64,000 bases of DNA. It comes from Pokkaliibacter plantistimulans (lineage in GTDB: Bacteria > Pseudomonadota > Gammaproteobacteria > Pseudomonadales > Balneatricaceae). Positions 51,635 to 60,692 of the stretch are shown here, in pieces. The DNA is taken from the NCBI RefSeq assembly GCF_046844695.1, contig NZ_CP177354.1, forward strand, positions 4,092,001 to 4,156,000, in the 5' to 3' direction. The notes under the pieces were generated by a model that was given only the letters and a program-made list of their open reading frames with translations, was not told the origin of the DNA and did no database searches. A program made the translations under genes and the position numbers. The number at the start of each line of letters is the position of its first letter. Position 1 is the first letter of the stretch.

Positions 51635-51711
51635 TGGTAGGACTAACTGGACTCGAACCAGCGACCCCCACCATGTCAAGGTGGTGCTCTAACCAACTGA
51701 GCTATAGTCCT
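51635..51711 (-). tRNA. tRNA-Val(GAC), second copy
   Basis: Same 77-nt sequence as the copy at 39270-39346, in opposite orientation, with anticodon GAC and encoded CCA. Its promoter lies at 51763-51790. Confidence 0.97.
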
Positions 51712-51762
51712 ATTTCATCATCCCGCTGCAGAAACGCATCCTGTCGCGTGACGATGGGCCGC

Positions 51763-51790
51763 ATTATACGCAGCCAGTTTTGCCACGCAA
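51763..51790 (-). promoter_or_regulatory. Promoter of the second tRNA-Val gene
   Basis: On the minus strand TTGCGT, a 16-bp spacer and a perfect TATAAT, in a stable-RNA-like context. Confidence 0.75.
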
Positions 51791-51863
51791 GCCCTGAAAG
51801 TAATTTTTTCTTTTCAGGGACTTATAGACGTTTGCTGCCTGCTCCCGCACCTCTGCTGAGCTA

Positions 51864-52283
51864 CTACATCTCCCACTCTTTCATGATCATGTGAGTCTTG
51901 ACCCGCTGCATATTAGGAAAGCTTTCTACCGCACTGCGAATCTCGATGAGTCGCTCCATAGAGGCGGTTTCCACATAGACCATCATGTCGGTTTCTCCAC
52001 TGATGGCGCAGCAGCGCTTGATCTCGGGGTAGGCTCGCATCAGCGTCACGTACTTCTCACATTTACTGTCGACGTAGAACAGCTCCAGATAGGCACAGAC
52101 CTGCGCCCTGTCGGCAGAGGCTACTTTGGCGTGGTAGCCAACGATGATGCCCTGCTCTTCCAGCTGGCGAATACGCTCACTGACTGCGCTGCGGGACAAA
52201 CTGACCTCTCTGGCGATCTGCGCCACCGGCATGCGGGCATCGTTACGCAACAGGCTGATAATGTGCTGGTCAAACTTGTCCAC
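51864..52283 (-). CDS. Lrp/AsnC-family regulator
   Basis: 139 residues. HTH MPVAQIAREVSLSRSAVSER with IRQLEEQGIIVGYHAKV, then the RAM domain (CCAISGETDMMVYVETASME). Divergent from the YjeH-type exporter gene, which it probably controls in response to an amino acid. Confidence 0.93.
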   Translation of the reverse strand: MDKFDQHIISLLRNDARMPVAQIAREVSLSRSAVSERIRQLEEQGIIVGYHAKVASADRAQVCAYLELFYVDSKCEKYVTLMRAYPEIKRCCAISGETDMMVYVETASMERLIEIRSAVESFPNMQRVKTHMIMKEWEM

Positions 52284-52510
52284 GGTATTCCTTCACTGAT
52301 CGGTGCTGAAAACGCGCTGCAGTCAGTCTGCCGGCACTTTCCGTCATTGTGACGGTGAATGCCGACAGTCTGTCAGCAGCAAGAATCAAGGGAGGCGAAT
52401 ACTATAGCAGCACTCGCCTCAGGCGCATCTTTCTGATGGCTCGCCACCTTGCGCCCTGCGGTCCGAACCTTGCCCTGCAGCCCTGCCCTATCTGCCTGTG
52501 AGTGCTGATC

Positions 52511-53773
52511 ATGAGCCGCCTTAATAAAGAACTGAGTCTGTTGCAGGGAGTAGGTCTGCTGACGACCTCCCTGCTGGGAACAGGCATTTTCATTGTCCCT
52601 GCAGTTGCTGCTGCGGTCGCCGGACAGGCTTCACTGTGGGCCTGGTTATTGCTGATCGCACTGGTGCTGCCTATCGCCTTCACCTTTGCGCAGCTGGGTA
52701 AACGCTTCCCCCATGCGGGTGGCGCACCACATCTGATCGGTCGGGCCTTTGGCGCACGGATGGAGCAGAGTGTGGCTTTTCTCTTTCTGGCCGTTGTCCC
52801 GGTCGGCCTGCCTGCGGCACTGAACATTGCCACGGGCTTCTGGCATGCCCTGTTCGACCTGTCACCCACCATGGTGCTGCTGATCCAACTGGGGACGCTG
52901 GGCCTGATGGGGCTGCTCGGGCAGCGCCCTGCCAAAGCATCCGGGCTGATTCAGACTGCCATAGCCATATTGATTGTGGCCACGGTCGCGTCATTGTGGT
53001 GGGCTGGTGATCTCCCCGCCCAGCAGCAGCCACTGCTACCGACCGCCGGCGTCGACTGGCACAGCATTCCCGCAGCGCTGGCCGTGATGTTCTGGTGTTT
53101 CGTCGGTATTGAGGCGTTTGCCCACATGGGCGAGGAATTCAGGAATCCGCAGCGCGACTTTCCTCTGGCACTGCTGATCGGTGTACTGCTGGCCGGTCTG
53201 GTGTACTGGGCCTGCTCCGTCGCGGTACTGACCTTCGGCACCTACGGTGATGAACAGGCCAACGGCGCCTCATTACCTCATCTGATTGATCGGCTGATGG
53301 GAGGCAAGGCGCAGTGGCTGGCTGCCGTCATTGGTTATCTGGCCTGCTTCGCTTCGATCAATATCTATGTGCAAGGCTTTGCCCGCCTGATCTGGAGCCT
53401 GGCCGACGAAGGCAAACTGCCCGCCGGGCTGGCACAACGCAACCAGCATGGCGTACCTGCACGTGCGTTACTGGTGGTCATTGTGACCTGTAGCAGTTTT
53501 GCCATGCTGGCGTGGTGGCAGGGTGTCTCTATTGCCGAGCTGATTCGCTATGCCAACGGTAACTTCATTCTGGTCTATCTGCTGAGCATGGCGGCAGGCT
53601 GGGTGCTGCTGCAGGGGGTGTGGCGCTGGCTGGCGGGCATCAGCACGCTGCTGTGTGTCATCACCCTCGGCGTACTGGGAATACAGATGCTCTATGCACT
53701 CGGCATTCTGGCGTTGTTCCTGCTGATCAGCCAGATCAGATCACGCAGCAACAAGCCTCTGCGCACCGTGTAA
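52511..53773 (+). CDS. Amino acid exporter, YjeH-like (APC superfamily)
   Basis: 420 residues from MSRLNKELSLLQGVGLLTTS, with 12 predicted helices; a GTG at 52502 is also possible. SLLGTGIFIVPAVAAAVAG is the APC helix-1 substrate motif. MFWCFVGIEAFAHMGEEFRN (helix 6) and PQRDFPLALLIG match E. coli YjeH, an exporter of methionine and branched-chain amino acids (418 residues). Partner of the divergent Lrp regulator. A terminator follows. Confidence 0.9.
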   Translation: MSRLNKELSLLQGVGLLTTSLLGTGIFIVPAVAAAVAGQASLWAWLLLIALVLPIAFTFAQLGKRFPHAGGAPHLIGRAFGARMEQSVAFLFLAVVPVGLPAALNIATGFWHALFDLSPTMVLLIQLGTLGLMGLLGQRPAKASGLIQTAIAILIVATVASLWWAGDLPAQQQPLLPTAGVDWHSIPAALAVMFWCFVGIEAFAHMGEEFRNPQRDFPLALLIGVLLAGLVYWACSVAVLTFGTYGDEQANGASLPHLIDRLMGGKAQWLAAVIGYLACFASINIYVQGFARLIWSLADEGKLPAGLAQRNQHGVPARALLVVIVTCSSFAMLAWWQGVSIAELIRYANGNFILVYLLSMAAGWVLLQGVWRWLAGISTLLCVITLGVLGIQMLYALGILALFLLISQIRSRSNKPLRTV

Positions 53774-53812
53774 GACGATGCTCACGATCTGAGTAAGCTT
53801 GACCAGAAAGCA

Positions 53813-53842
53813 AAAGAGCGAACACGGGTGTTCGCTCTTTTT
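53813..53842 (+). terminator. Intrinsic terminator of the exporter gene
   Basis: Arms GAGCGAACAC/GTGTTCGCTC followed by TTTTT. Confidence 0.85.
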
Positions 53843-53883
53843 ATCAGTATGTCTGCCAATGAGATCAGGCGATCTCCAACACG

Positions 53884-54351
53884 CTAGTGCAGGGTGTCAG
53901 GTTCCTGCTCATCGGTGTAGAGATAGCCCATGCGCTGGCAGTCTTCGATCACCAGCTGGGTAGCATTCAGGGTTTCCTGAATGAAATTGAGCAGCTGCTC
54001 AAAGGTCAGGCCCGCCCGCAACGACAGGGTATCGCCCATTACCAGATGCGGCATGGTCTGATCATTGAGATCCACGAAGATCTTGAGGTTGGTAAATTCC
54101 ATATTCAACCTCGCCGTTTCCGCCACTGCAGGCAGGATGGCTGCCGGACGAATCTCCATTTCGGTAGAGATCAGAATCACGTCCTGCTCGAAGAACAGGC
54201 GGCACTCCATTCCCTCCACCATGGCTTCCAACTCGGCAAAGTGGTAGCCATCGCAATCACCGCAACGCTCGTGGCGAATCCCAGCCTGGTCCAGCCAGTC
54301 TTCCAGCTGCTGAGCGGAGAGCCCTTTCACCACTTTATCTGAACCTTGCAT
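53884..54351 (-). CDS. YbjN-domain protein
   Basis: 155 residues from MQGSDKVVKGLSAQQLEDWL, with AGAGG 5 bp upstream (E. coli YbjN is 158); an upstream ATG at 54414 lacks a ribosome site. The secretion-chaperone-like fold is suggested by CDGYHFAELEAMVEGMECRL and MEFTNLKIFVDLNDQTMPHL. YbjN proteins are linked to stress tolerance and motility in enterobacteria; mechanism unknown. Confidence 0.8.
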   Translation of the reverse strand: MQGSDKVVKGLSAQQLEDWLDQAGIRHERCGDCDGYHFAELEAMVEGMECRLFFEQDVILISTEMEIRPAAILPAVAETARLNMEFTNLKIFVDLNDQTMPHLVMGDTLSLRAGLTFEQLLNFIQETLNATQLVIEDCQRMGYLYTDEQEPDTLH

Positions 54352-54529
54352 CCACACCTCTACTTCACAACACTGTCCACCTGTCGCTGTCTGTTGGTTT
54401 ACGCTGACAAACATCGGTCACGCTTATAACAACTAGCGATCAGGCGCCAAACAAACAAGGTGACGAACGCTACCAGATGGTCGCATGGGGCGCAATTGCA
54501 GCCGTTACATATCCTGATTATTGTCTGGA

Positions 54530-56797
54530 TCAGGACGGATAACGCAGCACCCGCAGGCCATTGGCGATGACCAGCAGACTGGCGCCTACATCAGCAAATA
54601 CCGCCATCCATAGTGATGTCATCCCCAGTGCCGCCAGCACCACAAACAGCAGCTTGATGCCGATCGCCAGCACAAGATTCTGCTGCAACACCCTGAAGGT
54701 AAAACGTGACAGCCTGATAAAACGAGGCAATTTGCGCAGGTCATCGTCCATCAGTGCGACATCGGCGGTTTCCACGGCAATGTCCGTGCCCCCTTTCCCC
54801 ATCGCGAACCCCACCTGGGCTTCGGCCAGGGCTGGCGCATCATTGATGCCATCACCGACCATGCCAATGGGCGCCTGCTGGGCCAATGCCCTGATGCGCT
54901 GCCATTTGTCATCAGGCAGACAGTCAGCCTCAACCTGCCGGACGCCAGCCTGTTCAGCAATGGCAGCGGCCACGCGCGCATTGTCGCCGGTCAGCATCAG
55001 TGTCGTGATACCCAGCTCATGCAACTGGCGAATGGCATCGGCACTGCCAGGCTTCAGCGGGTCTCGCACACTGCACAGCAGCAATGCTTCATGGTCGGTG
55101 ATCAGTAACGTCACACTGCATCCATCTGCGTAGTACTGCTCTACCTGTTGCTGTTGTTGTGCTGACAGCAGGCCGCGCTGTTGCGCAAACTGCGGCTTGA
55201 CCAGATAAAGGCTGACAGGCTGCCCCTGTTCGTCTTCCAGCTGGCTCTGTAACCCTTGCCCCGGCAGCTGCGTAACCACGGCATGCGCCCCGCTGCCAGC
55301 GGGTGACAAGGCCGTGGTGATAGCCTGAGAGACCGGGTGACTGGAAGCCGATGCCATCTGCCAGGCCCAGCGATGAATCTGAGCCTCGGAGTAACGCTCA
55401 GACAATATGTCGAGCTGCTGCACTTCCGGCTGTCCGGCCGTAATGGTGCCGGTTTTATCCAGCGCCAGCTGTTGCAGATGACGGGCGTCCTCCAGATAGC
55501 GCCCTCCTTTGACCATCACTCCCATTCTGGCGGCGCGGGTAATACCGCTCATCAGGGTAACGGGGGTGGAAATAACCAGTGCGCAGGGGCAGGCAATCAC
55601 CAGCAACACCAGTGCCCGATAGCACCATTCCAGCCAGCTTCCCCATCCCAGCAAAGGTGGCAACAGCGCCATAACAACCGCCAGTGCCGCGACGGCAGGC
55701 GTATAGATACGCGAGAAGCGCTCAATCAGCGTCTGCGTTGGCGCCTGACTGTGCTGTGCCTCTTCTACCCGTCGCAGAATCTTCGCCAGCAGGGTGTCAT
55801 TAGCCGTTCGCGAAACCCGGATCTGTAATGTTGACTCACCATTAAGCGCACCGGCCAGCACGGGATCACCCTCCGCAACAGCGACCGGCTCACTTTCTCC
55901 GGTAATGGCGGCCTGATTGACCGAGCCCTGACCTTTACTGATGTCGCCATCCAGCGGTATGCGCTGCCCCGGCTTCACCCGTAACGTCTGCCCTGCCTCT
56001 ACGCTTTTTACCGGCAACGACTGCCATTGCCCCTGCGCGTCCTGACACTCCGCCATCTCAGGCACCAGCGCGACCAGTTTACCGATAGCAGAACGGGCAC
56101 TGGCCAGAGTACGGGCTTCGATCCATTCCCCGAGAACATAGAGCGTCATGACCATGGCAGCCTCAGGCCACTGCCCGATCAACACCGCCCCGGTCACAGC
56201 AATACTCATCAGACCATTGATACTGAGATTGCCGTAACGCAGGGCCTGCCAGCCCTTTCGGTAGGTCGACATACCCGACAGCACAATGGCAACCAGTGCA
56301 AAGGCCGCGGCCAGCCATGACGGCCCCCATTCAAACCAGTGCACCAGTTCCGAAGTAGCAGCGGCTGTCAGTGCCAGCAGCAACTTGGGCAGCCCAGCCC
56401 AGGCTGAGCGTGCAGCAGCAGCGGGCTGTGCCGTTGACTCAGCCAAGGGGTTGCCCGGCAACCCCATGCGCTTCAACTGCTCCAGCACCTGTGCCAGCAC
56501 GTTCTCACTGGCATGTACGCGCAACCGGCCTGCCGGAGTATCGAATTGCAGCCGCTGCACGCCCGCCATGTCAGTCAGGCCGTGGCGAATCTGCGCTTCT
56601 TCGTTGGCACAATCCAGTGCGGGAATATGCAGCAGATACTGGTAACGCCCCTGAATCTGCGCGCTCTGTTGGTCAACAACGGCGGAAGCATCCTGTCCGG
56701 TATGATGGCAACCGCAGCCACCACCCTGATGACGATAAGCACCATGGGAATGGCTGTGATCGTGATCGTGATCGTGATCGTGGCGATGTAAATCCAT
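54530..56797 (-). CDS. zntA: Zn/Cd/Pb-exporting P-type ATPase
   Basis: 755 residues. The N-terminus is a His/Asp repeat (HRHDHDHDHDHDHSHSHG) with a CGCHH cluster that can bind metal, then a degenerate HMA domain (ALDCANEEAQIRHGLTDMAG; one Cys only). P1B-1/2 core: ACPCALVISTPVTLMSGITR (CPC), LALDKTGTITAGQPEVQQ (phosphorylated Asp), MVGDGINDAPALAEAQVGFA and MGKGGTDIAVETADVALMDD. Eight predicted helices. Divergent from a CadR-like regulator, with a MerR-family operator between them. Confidence 0.95.
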   Translation of the reverse strand: MDLHRHDHDHDHDHSHSHGAYRHQGGGCGCHHTGQDASAVVDQQSAQIQGRYQYLLHIPALDCANEEAQIRHGLTDMAGVQRLQFDTPAGRLRVHASENVLAQVLEQLKRMGLPGNPLAESTAQPAAAARSAWAGLPKLLLALTAAATSELVHWFEWGPSWLAAAFALVAIVLSGMSTYRKGWQALRYGNLSINGLMSIAVTGAVLIGQWPEAAMVMTLYVLGEWIEARTLASARSAIGKLVALVPEMAECQDAQGQWQSLPVKSVEAGQTLRVKPGQRIPLDGDISKGQGSVNQAAITGESEPVAVAEGDPVLAGALNGESTLQIRVSRTANDTLLAKILRRVEEAQHSQAPTQTLIERFSRIYTPAVAALAVVMALLPPLLGWGSWLEWCYRALVLLVIACPCALVISTPVTLMSGITRAARMGVMVKGGRYLEDARHLQQLALDKTGTITAGQPEVQQLDILSERYSEAQIHRWAWQMASASSHPVSQAITTALSPAGSGAHAVVTQLPGQGLQSQLEDEQGQPVSLYLVKPQFAQQRGLLSAQQQQQVEQYYADGCSVTLLITDHEALLLCSVRDPLKPGSADAIRQLHELGITTLMLTGDNARVAAAIAEQAGVRQVEADCLPDDKWQRIRALAQQAPIGMVGDGINDAPALAEAQVGFAMGKGGTDIAVETADVALMDDDLRKLPRFIRLSRFTFRVLQQNLVLAIGIKLLFVVLAALGMTSLWMAVFADVGASLLVIANGLRVLRYPS

Positions 56798-56844
56798 GCT
56801 CCCTCCTTGAAAGTCGGCATATCTGAAATTATCAACTGGGAGGG

Positions 56845-56876
56845 ATTAAAAACCCTGTAGCAGCTACAGGGTCAAG
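56845..56876 (-). promoter_or_regulatory. zntA promoter with CadR/MerR-type operator
   Basis: On the minus strand: TTGACC, a 19-bp spacer and TTTAAT, the stretched spacing typical of MerR activation. The spacer holds a perfect dyad with arms ACCCTGTAGC/GCTACAGGGT around one base (56852-56872), close to the known CadR/PbrR box. Confidence 0.85.
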
Positions 56877-56938
56877 CGATGAAATCAGAATGGATTTTCA
56901 TCACTTCGGACCAAAGGGAACAACCAGAGAACGTCACC

Positions 56939-57454
56939 ATGGGAAGACAGCCAACCACTTCGCCGCCAGTGGAGGAATACAAGCCAGTGCTGGAATACAA
57001 GATAGGAGAGCTGGCCAGCCTGACCAGCTGCCCGGCAGAGACCATCCGTTACTACGAGAAGCAAGGGTTGCTGCCTGCCGCCAGCCGCAATCAGGCAAAC
57101 TATCGGGTCTATCAGGAGGGTCATCTCAAACGCTTGCAGTTTATTCTTCACTGTCGCGCACTGGATATGACGCAGGAAGAAATCCGCCTGCTGGTCACCT
57201 TGCAGGACAAACCCGACAGCCCCTGTGAGCAGGTGGACGTTCTGCTGGACAACCACCTGCAGCATGTTGAAGCCCGCATTACCCAGTTACAGCATCTGCA
57301 GGAACAGTTGCGCCTGCTGCGCAGCCAGTGTGACAATCACGGCCCGGTCAGCCGTTGCGGCATTATCGAGGGCCTTGAGCGCCTGGATGTCAGTACCGAT
57401 GATCATCATCCTGACGACACCTGCAGCCACGTACATGGCAGCCACGGTTTATAA
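56939..57454 (+). CDS. cadR: MerR-family heavy-metal regulator (CadR-like)
   Basis: 171 residues from the ATG at 56939; the upstream ATG at 56879 would start 7 bp from the operator and is less likely, and core homology begins only at YKIGELASLTSCPAETIRYY. Metal-site Cys are seen in SPCEQVDVLLDNH and in the later loop CDNHGPVSRCG. The tail DDHHPDDTCSHVHGSHG is His-rich as in CadR. Predicted to sense Cd/Zn/Pb and activate zntA. Confidence 0.92.
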   Translation: MGRQPTTSPPVEEYKPVLEYKIGELASLTSCPAETIRYYEKQGLLPAASRNQANYRVYQEGHLKRLQFILHCRALDMTQEEIRLLVTLQDKPDSPCEQVDVLLDNHLQHVEARITQLQHLQEQLRLLRSQCDNHGPVSRCGIIEGLERLDVSTDDHHPDDTCSHVHGSHGL

Positions 57455-57475
57455 CTCAGCCAGAATCGAGACCCC

Positions 57476-57970
57476 ATGCAGCAGTCACCACGCCCCTCCG
57501 CTCCCCAGCCTACCCCTCTGACAGACCCAAATCCGAATATCAGTGAGCTCGCGACGCGCCTGGGGTACTTCGGCCTGATTCCCTTTCTCGGCACAATTCT
57601 GATCACGCTGGTCGGGGTCAATATACACTTCGCCTTTACGCTGTTTATAGGCTACAGCGCCGTCATTCTGTCTTTTCTGGGAGGCATTCACTGGGGGTGG
57701 ATAATGCAGGGTGCTTTGCCTGCTGCTCATGTCCGGCTGAAGCTGGCGATGCTGCCAAGCCTGCTGGCCTGGGCGGCGTTACTGGTGCCGTCACTGTGGG
57801 CAGTGCCACTGTTGGGCCTGGCCTTTATTGGCTGGTGGGCGTACGAAAATCCGTTGATTCGTGAACGCTGGTATCGTGATGTGCGCAAGCGACTGAGCTT
57901 TGTAGTGCTGGCCTGCCATCTGATCTGGTTTCTGATGTTGTGGCGAGCGGCAACGGTGGCAGCAGCCTGA
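57476..57970 (+). CDS. DUF3429 membrane protein
   Basis: 164 residues, four or five membrane helices (LGYFGLIPFLGTILITLVGV; FTLFIGYSAVILSFLGGIHW; LPSLLAWAALLVPSLWAVPL; SFVVLACHLIWFLMLW). FLGGIHWGWIM is the DUF3429 hallmark. Function unknown. It follows cadR by 21 bp and may be co-transcribed. Confidence 0.85.
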   Translation: MQQSPRPSAPQPTPLTDPNPNISELATRLGYFGLIPFLGTILITLVGVNIHFAFTLFIGYSAVILSFLGGIHWGWIMQGALPAAHVRLKLAMLPSLLAWAALLVPSLWAVPLLGLAFIGWWAYENPLIRERWYRDVRKRLSFVVLACHLIWFLMLWRAATVAAA

Positions 57971-58075
57971 GAGCGGCCCCGTATGCCAGCCTCTGAGCCT
58001 GCAAGAGATTCGCCGTTCAGCTGGCTTCGATCAGGCTTTTGTCCGTTAACAGGCTTTTCCATCAATTAATTTCCA

Positions 58076-58585
58076 TCAATTAATTTCCATCAGATAGTTT
58101 TCCATCAAATAGTTAACCAGTATGTGCTCCCCACGTTTGACGTGGTTTTTGCCAAGCAGGGTAAAGCCCTGTCTGGCAAAGAAAGGCTTCGCCACCTCAG
58201 ACGCTTCCACATAGAGTCGGCTCACCCCTCGCTCTGCTGCAGCGACTTCCAGACCACGGTATAACGCTGTCATCACACCACAACGTTGCCAGTCAGGATG
58301 GACATAGGCGCAATCGATGTGACCGTCAGCATCCAGCTCGATAAATCCGATAGGCATGTCCTGGCAGACAGCCACCCATGGGCGCTTCCCGGCCAGACGC
58401 TGCTGCCAGCGCTCATAGTCCGGAGGCTGCGGCGCCCATGCGGCTTTCTCGGCAGCGGAGTAAACAGCGTCGTCAATATGCTGGACGGCAAGGGTAAACA
58501 GATCCGCCAACGCACTGGCCATGGACGCCTGATAGGCGACGATATGCCAGCGGGCACAGCTTACATTGCTACTCTTGTCTGTCAT
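58076..58585 (-). CDS. GNAT-family N-acetyltransferase
   Basis: 169 residues from the ATG that overlaps the YchJ stop (ATGA). The acetyl-CoA region reads IDCAYVHPDWQRCGVMTALY with the R/Q-x-x-G-x-A/T loop (QRCGVM), then SRLYVEASEVAKPFFARQGF. The C-terminus ends NYLMENYLMEIN, produced by a 15-bp direct repeat in the DNA (58062-58110). Substrate unknown. Confidence 0.9.
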   Translation of the reverse strand: MTDKSSNVSCARWHIVAYQASMASALADLFTLAVQHIDDAVYSAAEKAAWAPQPPDYERWQQRLAGKRPWVAVCQDMPIGFIELDADGHIDCAYVHPDWQRCGVMTALYRGLEVAAAERGVSRLYVEASEVAKPFFARQGFTLLGKNHVKRGEHILVNYLMENYLMEIN

Positions 58586-59061
58586 TGACCGCAGCACTTT
58601 TTGAATTTCTTGCCACTACCGCACGGGCATGGGTCATTTCGCCCGGTCTGACGGCTCACGGCAGGAGGATTAATGACGCCATCCACATAAAACCAGCGCC
58701 CCTGCTCACGAACAAATCTGGAACGCTCATGCAGCACCTTGAGAGCATTGTTCTCACTGAAGAATGCACGAAACTCGACTTCCCCCGAGTCCTCCTGAAC
58801 TGAGCTGTTCAGCACCTGCAGACGTTGCCAATCGGTATCCCGCCGTGACAGTTCACTGGCACTCAGGCCCTGCCGTTTGCTTACGTGCCAGGTATCCAGC
58901 AGGTACTGGCCTAGATTCCCCAGCGCGAACGCAGCATAACGTGAACGCATCAGCGCCTCAGGCGTGGTCGCGACCTGCTCCCCCGTATGCAGGGGCTGGC
59001 AGCATTGGTGATAAAAGCGACCTGATCCACAGGGGCATGATGTCGAAGCTAAATCAGTCAT
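58582..59061 (-). CDS. YchJ-family protein with SEC-C motifs
   Basis: 159 residues from MTDLASTSCPCGSG (59061); the frame is open upstream but without a ribosome site and the core matches the 152-residue E. coli YchJ. It carries two zinc-binding SEC-C motifs, CPCGSGRFYHQCC at the start and DPCPCGSGKKFKKCC at the end, flanking an NTF2-like middle (RSRYAAFALGNLGQYLLDTW). Upstream of, and overlapping, the GNAT gene. Confidence 0.88.
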   Translation of the reverse strand: MTDLASTSCPCGSGRFYHQCCQPLHTGEQVATTPEALMRSRYAAFALGNLGQYLLDTWHVSKRQGLSASELSRRDTDWQRLQVLNSSVQEDSGEVEFRAFFSENNALKVLHERSRFVREQGRWFYVDGVINPPAVSRQTGRNDPCPCGSGKKFKKCCGQ

Positions 59062-59137
59062 CAGTGATGTCTTGTCAGAAGGAGAAAAGGAATGGGAATT
59101 GTACAGCGCGGCTCCCGCCCGCCGACAGCGCCAGCCG

Positions 59138-60292
59138 TTATTCGCTGCAGTCCTCATTTCGATAGGGGAGATAGCTCAGCGCATCGGCATAATAGCGATG
59201 AATAGCGGCTCGCTCCTGCAGCAGAAACTCTTCCACTGCCTCATGCAGCCCCGGTTGTAACAAGTGCCAGGATGAAGTGAGCTGAGGCTCGAAACCACGA
59301 ATCAGCTTGTGTTCCCCCTGAGCGCCTGCATCAAAGTGCGCAAGACCTTCCGCAATACAGAGATCGATACCCTGATAGAAACAGGTCTCGAAATGCAGCT
59401 TGTCATACTCATCCAAACATCCCCAATAACGCCCGTACAGCGTATTGCCTCCGGTAAGGAAGAACGCAGCCGCCACTTCCTGCTCTCCGGCATAAGCCAC
59501 CACCAGCCGGATGGATTCAGCCATGTGTTCGGCCAACTGTAGAAAAAACGCCAGACTGAGATAAGGTCGCTGACCACGCTTGAGGTAAGTCGCCGCGTAA
59601 AACGTAAAGAACTGCCGCCACAAACGCTCATCGACCTCTTCGCCACGAAACGCCCTGAAACTAATCCCCTGTGCGGTCACCTGCGCACGTTCCTTACGGA
59701 AGTTTTTACGCTTGCGTGAGGTACACACCGCCAGAAAATCCTCAAAGCGGTGATAGCCGCGATTATGCCAGTGATACTGACAGCCAAGCCTCAGCAGCCA
59801 GCCCGACTCCTCCAGTTGCTGATCAAACGTGGACTGCGGAAACAGCAGATGAGCCCCCGACAAACCATGCTGCAGCACACTGGCTGTGACGACTTCAATA
59901 AGCTGCTGAGCACAGGCCGCGTCGCTTGCCAGAATGCGAGGCCCTGTGACCGGACTGAAAGGGACCGCTGACAACAACTTGGGGTAGTAGCGTCCCCCTG
60001 CCCGTTCCCAGGCATCGGCCCATTGATAGTCAAATACGTATTCGCCACGGGAATGATGCTTCTCATAGAGGGGCATTGCCGCCACCAGCTGCCCCTCAAA
60101 GCGTGCCACAAGGTGAGCCGGTATCCAGCCCGTCTGCTCGCTGACGGCACCGCTGACTTCAAGGGCGTGAAGAAACTCATGTCGCAGAAAGGGATAGCGG
60201 CTCCCCAACAGTGCATTCCATTCCCCGGCATCAACATCGGCCATGGAAGAAACCGACTCAATGGTTACTGCCTTTACCTGTTGCCCTGTCAC
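59138..60292 (-). CDS. FemAB/GNAT-like acyltransferase (PF04339 type)
   Basis: 384 residues. FDYQWADAWERAGGRYYPKL, VPFSPVTGPRILA, YHWHNRGYHRFEDFLAVCTS, RKRKNFRKERA and LYGRYWGCLDEYDKLHFETC are the conserved blocks of the peptidogalycan biosynthesis/recognition family, a double GNAT fold. Biochemical role not established. Confidence 0.88.
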   Translation of the reverse strand: MTGQQVKAVTIESVSSMADVDAGEWNALLGSRYPFLRHEFLHALEVSGAVSEQTGWIPAHLVARFEGQLVAAMPLYEKHHSRGEYVFDYQWADAWERAGGRYYPKLLSAVPFSPVTGPRILASDAACAQQLIEVVTASVLQHGLSGAHLLFPQSTFDQQLEESGWLLRLGCQYHWHNRGYHRFEDFLAVCTSRKRKNFRKERAQVTAQGISFRAFRGEEVDERLWRQFFTFYAATYLKRGQRPYLSLAFFLQLAEHMAESIRLVVAYAGEQEVAAAFFLTGGNTLYGRYWGCLDEYDKLHFETCFYQGIDLCIAEGLAHFDAGAQGEHKLIRGFEPQLTSSWHLLQPGLHEAVEEFLLQERAAIHRYYADALSYLPYRNEDCSE

Positions 60293-60692
60293 TTATACTG
60301 CTCCTGTATCACCAACAGACCATCTGCTACTGCACGCTCAAAGCACAATCACCCAATAATGGGTACTACACACTGCTCACCCATCTTGTCCCACACTTCT
60401 CAGCCCGGCAAAGCCGCCTTTGTGACGGCCGCAGTGTACTCACTGGCGATAAAAATACCTGCGCTCAGCAGGACTCTGTAACAAAACCGTCCGCATTTGG
60501 GTTGGATTATCTACCACCAAGGGCCATAGCAAATAAACACTAGGTTTCTGGAGGTTTTGGCCTCACAATGCACCCCGAAAATGATCGCGGACCTGACCGA
60601 GACTTGAGTCAAAGCACGCCTCCCTGCTGATCGTTTTCAAGGTTCCGGGCTATGGTCCTGCCTTCCCTCCGGAAACCGTACATTCACCTCTC
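60293..60692. other. 400-bp intergenic region
   Basis: Divergent control region of the FemAB-like gene and the decarboxylase. It holds small hairpins (ACCCA/TGGGT at about 60350-60364; GAGG/CCTC around 60551-60565) but no credible ORF and no riboswitch I recognise. Confidence 0.5.

Noticed and set aside
60293..60692. Lysine riboswitch in the decarboxylase leader
   Set aside because: No multi-helix conserved core seen, and lysine riboswitches repress biosynthesis genes rather than decarboxylases; only small hairpins are present.
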